Shown here: one piece after another, positions 6,870 to 9,611 of the stretch
Position numbering within the stretch: the first letter of the stretch is position 1
Layout of the letters: each line of letters opens with the position of its first letter
Assembly (NCBI GenBank): GCA_947479185.1
Contig: CANJYY010000071.1
Coordinates: forward strand, 1-9,611
Source of the DNA: Caulobacteraceae bacterium
Lineage (GTDB): Bacteria > Pseudomonadota > Alphaproteobacteria > Caulobacterales > Caulobacteraceae
Direction: 5' to 3'
Length of the DNA stretch: 9,611 nt
Notes under the pieces: generated by a model
Told to the model about the DNA's origin: nothing
The model's database searches: none
What the model saw: only the letters and a program-made list of their open reading frames with translations
Program-made: the position numbers and the translations under genes

Positions 6870-7613
6870 ATGAGTCGGAATGGATTGCTGCTGATCGGCG
6901 GCTGGGTGTTGTGCGGACTGGCGCTGGCGGTCGCGCCGGCGGCGCTGACCGGCGTGCTGACCTTCCTGTTCGTGATGATCGGCTGGATCGTGGCCCTGGC
7001 GGTGCACGAGTTCGGCCATGCCTACGTCGCCTGGAAGGCCGGCGACCACACGGTCGAGGCGCGCGGCTACCTGACTTTCGATCCGCTGCGCTACGCCGAC
7101 CTGGCGACCAGCGTGGTCTTCCCGGTCATCGTGCTGGCGATCGGCGGCATCGCCCTGCCCGGCGGCGCGGTCTATCTGCGCCCGGACCTGATGCGGAGCC
7201 CGGTGTGGCGGTCGGCGGCCTCGCTGGCCGGACCGGGCGGGACCCTGCTGGTGCTGATGGGCCTGGGCGGGCTGCTGTTCCTGGCCGCGCTGATGGGCTG
7301 GAGCGGCCCGGTCTGGGCGGCCGTGGCGCTGCTGGCGCTGTTCCAGGCCATGGCGCTGGTGTTCAATCTGCTGCCGGTTCCCGGGCTGGACGGCTTCGGC
7401 GTCATCCGCCCGTTCCTGCCCGCCGCGGTGCAGGACCGGCTGGCGCCCGTCGAGCGGGTCGGCATCCTGCTGCTGATCGCGGCGGTGTTCTTCGTGCCCG
7501 GCCTGTCGGCCGTTCTGTGGACAAGCGCCCTGTCGATCACCGACGGGCTCGGCATCGACCTGGGCAAGGTGCGCGACGGCTACACCGCCTTCCATTTCTG
7601 GAAGCCGGCGTAG
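6870..7613 (+). CDS. Site-2 protease family (M50) intramembrane zinc metalloprotease
   Basis: This is an integral membrane zinc protease of the S2P/M50 family, which cleaves membrane-spanning substrates such as anti-sigma factors or signal-peptide remnants. It has 247 residues and several hydrophobic segments (about 5-24, 26-45, 79-97, 123-143, 147-167 and 196-216). The zinc site is HEFGH at 46-50 in a membrane helix, with the third ligand expected at D174 in NLLPVPGLDG (166-175). AGPGG near 120-124 is the conserved GP-containing helix. There is no PDZ domain, so it belongs with the compact minimal forms, not RseP. The ATG at 6870 follows GGAG (6860-6863) by six bases. A GCTACACC at 6812-6819 resembles a Caulobacter -10, but no matching -35 is seen. 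No anti-sigma gene is nearby, so no substrate is named. It converges on the DUF885 gene. Confidence 0.9.
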   Translation: MSRNGLLLIGGWVLCGLALAVAPAALTGVLTFLFVMIGWIVALAVHEFGHAYVAWKAGDHTVEARGYLTFDPLRYADLATSVVFPVIVLAIGGIALPGGAVYLRPDLMRSPVWRSAASLAGPGGTLLVLMGLGGLLFLAALMGWSGPVWAAVALLALFQAMALVFNLLPVPGLDGFGVIRPFLPAAVQDRLAPVERVGILLLIAAVFFVPGLSAVLWTSALSITDGLGIDLGKVRDGYTAFHFWKPA

Positions 7614-7620
7614 CCGCCGG
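7605..7620. repeat. Hairpin spanning the stop codon at a convergent gene junction
   Basis: CCGGCG (7605-7610) and CGCCGG (7615-7620) form a perfect 6-base stem around TAGC, whose first three bases are the stop codon of the M50 gene. The structure sits within the 10-base gap shared with the convergent DUF885 gene. There is no T-tract on either strand, so it is at best a weak or Rho-dependent bidirectional stop. A chance GC-rich palindrome is also possible. Confidence 0.3.
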
Positions 7621-7623
7621 ATC

Positions 7624-9471
7624 CTATTTCGCGCCGGCGATATAGCCGTCGACGACCCGTTCCAGCACCGTCAGCGGCACGCCGCCCGACAGCAGGCAGA
7701 CGTCGTGGAACTTGCGGATGTCGAACTTGCGGCCCAGCGCCTTCTTCGCCTTGTCGCGCAGGCGCAGGAACTCTATCTTGCCGACCATGTAGCTGCAGGC
7801 CTGGCCCGGCCAGACGACATAGCGCTCGATCTCGGTGATCGCCGAGGCTTCCTGGTCGCCGATGGCGTCGACGTAGAACTTCACCGCCTTCTCGCGGCTC
7901 CACTTCTTGTGGTGCATGCCGCTGTCGACCACCAGGCGCACGCCGCGGAAGATAGCGTCGTGCAGCATGCCGATCTGGCCGACCGGGTCATGCTCGTACA
8001 TGCCCATCTCGACGGCCAGCTGCTCGGCGTAGAGCGCCCAGCCCTCGCTGTAGCCGGAGAAGCCGATCATCTTGCGGATCAGCGGCAGGTCGCCGGCCTC
8101 GTTGTTCAGCGACAGCTGCAGGTGGTGGCCCGGAATCGCCTCGTGATACGTCAGGGTCGACAGGGTGAACTTCGGTTGCTCGGCGCTGTCACGCAGGTTG
8201 ATCCAGTAGATGCCGGGGCGCGAACCATCGAGGCTCGGCGAATTGTAGTAGCCGCCCGGCGCGCCGGCCTCGATCGCCTTGGGCACGCGGCGGATTTCCA
8301 GCGGCGCCTTGGGCAGCTGGCCGAAGTATTTCGGCAGCAGGGGCGTGATCGCCTTCACCTTGTCGTTCAGGTCGGCGATCAGCTGGACCTTGCCTTCGTC
8401 CGTGTTCGGATAGTGCTGCTTCGGGTCCGAATACATCTGGCGGAAGCGCTCGCCGACGGTGCCGCTGGTGTAGCCGACCTTGCGCATCAGCTTGTCGGCC
8501 TGGGCGCTGAGGCTGGCGACCATGTCGAGGCCGGTCTGGTGGACCTCGTCCGGCGTGATCTTGGAGGTCGTGTAGTTCTCCAGCGCCGTCAGATAGTACT
8601 CATCGCCCTTCGGCAGCCGCCACACGCCGGCGTCATGCACGGCCTTGGGACGCCAGCCTTCGAGCAGGGCGGCCTGACGCGCGAGGGCCGGACGGACCTT
8701 CTCGGCGTAGAGCCTGGCGGCGACGCCGGCATAGTCGCCGGTGATGCCCTTCTCCTTCGCGCGACGGGCCACCGAGGTGACCAGCGGCGAGGCGTCCGGC
8801 GCGACGCCCAGCATGGCGTTGAACTGGATCAGCGCCTTGTCGATGGTGAAGTCGGCGGGGATCACGCCGAGCGCGGCGTCATGCCGGGCGACCTCGACCT
8901 CCTGGTCGAGCATCCGGCCGAAATCCTCGACCCGCGACAGATAGGCGTCGGCGTCAGCCCTGGTCTCGATGGTGTGCTGGCTGTCGAGGAAGTCGGGGGC
9001 CTGCTGATAGGCGCCGGTCAGCTGCGAGATGACATAGGGCGCGCCGCCATAGGCGCCGTTGTACTCGAATTTCTCGGTGAACGCCTGGCCGTTGGCGAGG
9101 ACGAACTCGACCGTGTCGTAGCTGGCCGCGTCGAGGCCGGCCAGCTTGCTGCGGTCGATGGCCCGAAGCGCCTTGAGTTGCTCGATGCCCGTCGCGCCGT
9201 TTTCCCTCTGGGCGGTCAGCGAGACGTCGGACAGCAGCGACTTGGTCCAGGCCATGTCGCCCTTGTCGATGCCAAGGCTGGTGGCCGCTTCCGGTGAGCG
9301 GCGGAGCTGCCGGGCGACGAAATCGTCATAGAGGGCGTTGACCCGGGCGGCCGTGGCCGGATCGCTGCCCGGCGAGGCGGTGGCGGCGGCGAAGGCGTCC
9401 TTCGGGGAAATAGAGGCGGCGACCGCGCCGGCGGCGGCGGCGGAGAAGAGGAAATGACGGCGATTTTGCAC
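7624..9471 (-). CDS. Exported DUF885 family putative zinc metallopeptidase
   Basis: A 615-residue DUF885 protein, a family of probable zinc-dependent peptidases of the gluzincin type whose substrates are mostly unknown. The zinc-site region is TYHEAIPGHHLQ (441-452, with H443, E444, H449 and H450) followed by YSEGWALYAE (474-483, with E476 a likely ligand). Gluzincins normally have HExxH; the HEAIPGHH form is the usual one in this family. The N-terminus NRRHFLFSAAAAGAVAAS followed by an AFAAA site near 26-30 reads as a twin-arginine-type signal peptide, so a periplasmic location is likely. The GTG start at 9471 is chosen over an in-frame TTG at 9507 because AGGGAGG lies 7 bases before it and the signal peptide then begins at once. 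The length is typical and no frameshift is seen. It converges tightly on the M50 gene. A role in peptide scavenging or turnover is plausible but unproven. Confidence 0.9.
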   Translation of the reverse strand: MQNRRHFLFSAAAAGAVAASISPKDAFAAATASPGSDPATAARVNALYDDFVARQLRRSPEAATSLGIDKGDMAWTKSLLSDVSLTAQRENGATGIEQLKALRAIDRSKLAGLDAASYDTVEFVLANGQAFTEKFEYNGAYGGAPYVISQLTGAYQQAPDFLDSQHTIETRADADAYLSRVEDFGRMLDQEVEVARHDAALGVIPADFTIDKALIQFNAMLGVAPDASPLVTSVARRAKEKGITGDYAGVAARLYAEKVRPALARQAALLEGWRPKAVHDAGVWRLPKGDEYYLTALENYTTSKITPDEVHQTGLDMVASLSAQADKLMRKVGYTSGTVGERFRQMYSDPKQHYPNTDEGKVQLIADLNDKVKAITPLLPKYFGQLPKAPLEIRRVPKAIEAGAPGGYYNSPSLDGSRPGIYWINLRDSAEQPKFTLSTLTYHEAIPGHHLQLSLNNEAGDLPLIRKMIGFSGYSEGWALYAEQLAVEMGMYEHDPVGQIGMLHDAIFRGVRLVVDSGMHHKKWSREKAVKFYVDAIGDQEASAITEIERYVVWPGQACSYMVGKIEFLRLRDKAKKALGRKFDIRKFHDVCLLSGGVPLTVLERVVDGYIAGAK

Positions 9472-9478
9472 GGGGCGG

Positions 9479-9485
9479 CCTCCCT
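9479..9485 (-). promoter_or_regulatory. Strong ribosome binding site for the DUF885 gene
   Basis: AGGGAGG on the minus strand lies 7 bases before a GTG codon at 9471 and decides the start against the upstream TTG at 9507. The remaining 9486-9611 is the upstream region of this gene. It carries a 14-base alternating CG palindrome (9520-9533), a GGTATTAC stretch on the minus strand (about 9555-9562) that loosely resembles a -10, and no clear -35. Confidence 0.7.
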
Positions 9486-9611
9486 GGGCGCTGATGAGCT
9501 GCCGCAAGGGGTAGGCCCCCGGCGCGCGCGCCGCAACGCGAGCGGGGTTAATTCGACGTAATACCCGCCGATGGCGGTTCGTTGCGCGACGTCCGCCACG
9601 CGCGCCCTTGC

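Noticed and set aside
7705..9297. 530-codon plus-strand frame antisense to the DUF885 gene
   Set aside because: The translation is Val/Leu/Ala/Asp-rich without recognisable domains or a ribosome site. It is a mirror of a well-supported gene.
9520..9533. Alternating CG palindrome as possible Z-DNA or binding site
   Set aside because: A 14-base CG run is expected by chance in DNA this GC-rich and has no other supporting feature.
9571..9611. Possible start of a plus-strand gene at the right edge (ATG at 9571)
   Set aside because: Only about 13 codons remain, there is no ribosome site, and the ATG lies in a CCGCC/GGCGG palindrome, so there is too little to support a gene.

Overview
The window is GC-rich chromosomal DNA, most likely from an alphaproteobacterium of the Caulobacterales (Caulobacter, Phenylobacterium or Brevundimonas type). 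The grounds are a recA-alaS gene pair on one strand, a candidate alaS promoter resembling the Caulobacter housekeeping consensus (TTGACGS, 10-14 bases, GCTANAWC), a LexA-like site of the alphaproteobacterial GTTC-N7-GTTC type in front of recA, and protein families common in that group. The exact genus cannot be decided from the sequence alone.

Layout. Positions 1-1349 (minus) hold the N-terminal half of alanyl-tRNA synthetase. Positions 1350-1964 are a long spacer with no convincing gene. It carries a candidate alaS promoter, a 124-base imperfect inverted repeat with two hairpins nested inside it, and a cluster of three hairpins, the last of which is a good Rho-independent terminator for recA. 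recA (1965-3032, minus) follows. Its control region (about 3033-3140) runs into the 3' end of a small RBBP9/YdeN-type serine hydrolase gene (3133-3738, minus). A divergent intergenic region with a perfect 7-3-7 palindrome separates that hydrolase from a plus-strand PAS / degenerate GGDEF / EAL protein (3974-5623), predicted to be a cyclic-di-GMP phosphodiesterase. The right part has an exported Ca2+-dependent PI-PLC-like enzyme (minus, 5700-6803), a divergently transcribed intramembrane M50 metalloprotease (plus, 6870-7613), and a large exported DUF885 metallopeptidase-like protein (minus, 7624-9471) that converges on the protease gene with only 10 bases between stop codons.

How they fit together. 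The left half is core information processing (translation, recombination and SOS repair). recA probably has its own SOS-type promoter inside the end of the hydrolase gene and its own terminator, so alaS is probably transcribed independently although it lies downstream on the same strand. The right half is a run of individually transcribed genes for signalling and envelope or periplasmic hydrolysis. Nothing in the order shows that they act in one pathway. I see no mobile element, CRISPR array, tRNA or rRNA. This is mostly ordinary chromosome. The least explained item is the structured repeat upstream of alaS, followed by the palindrome between the hydrolase and EAL genes.
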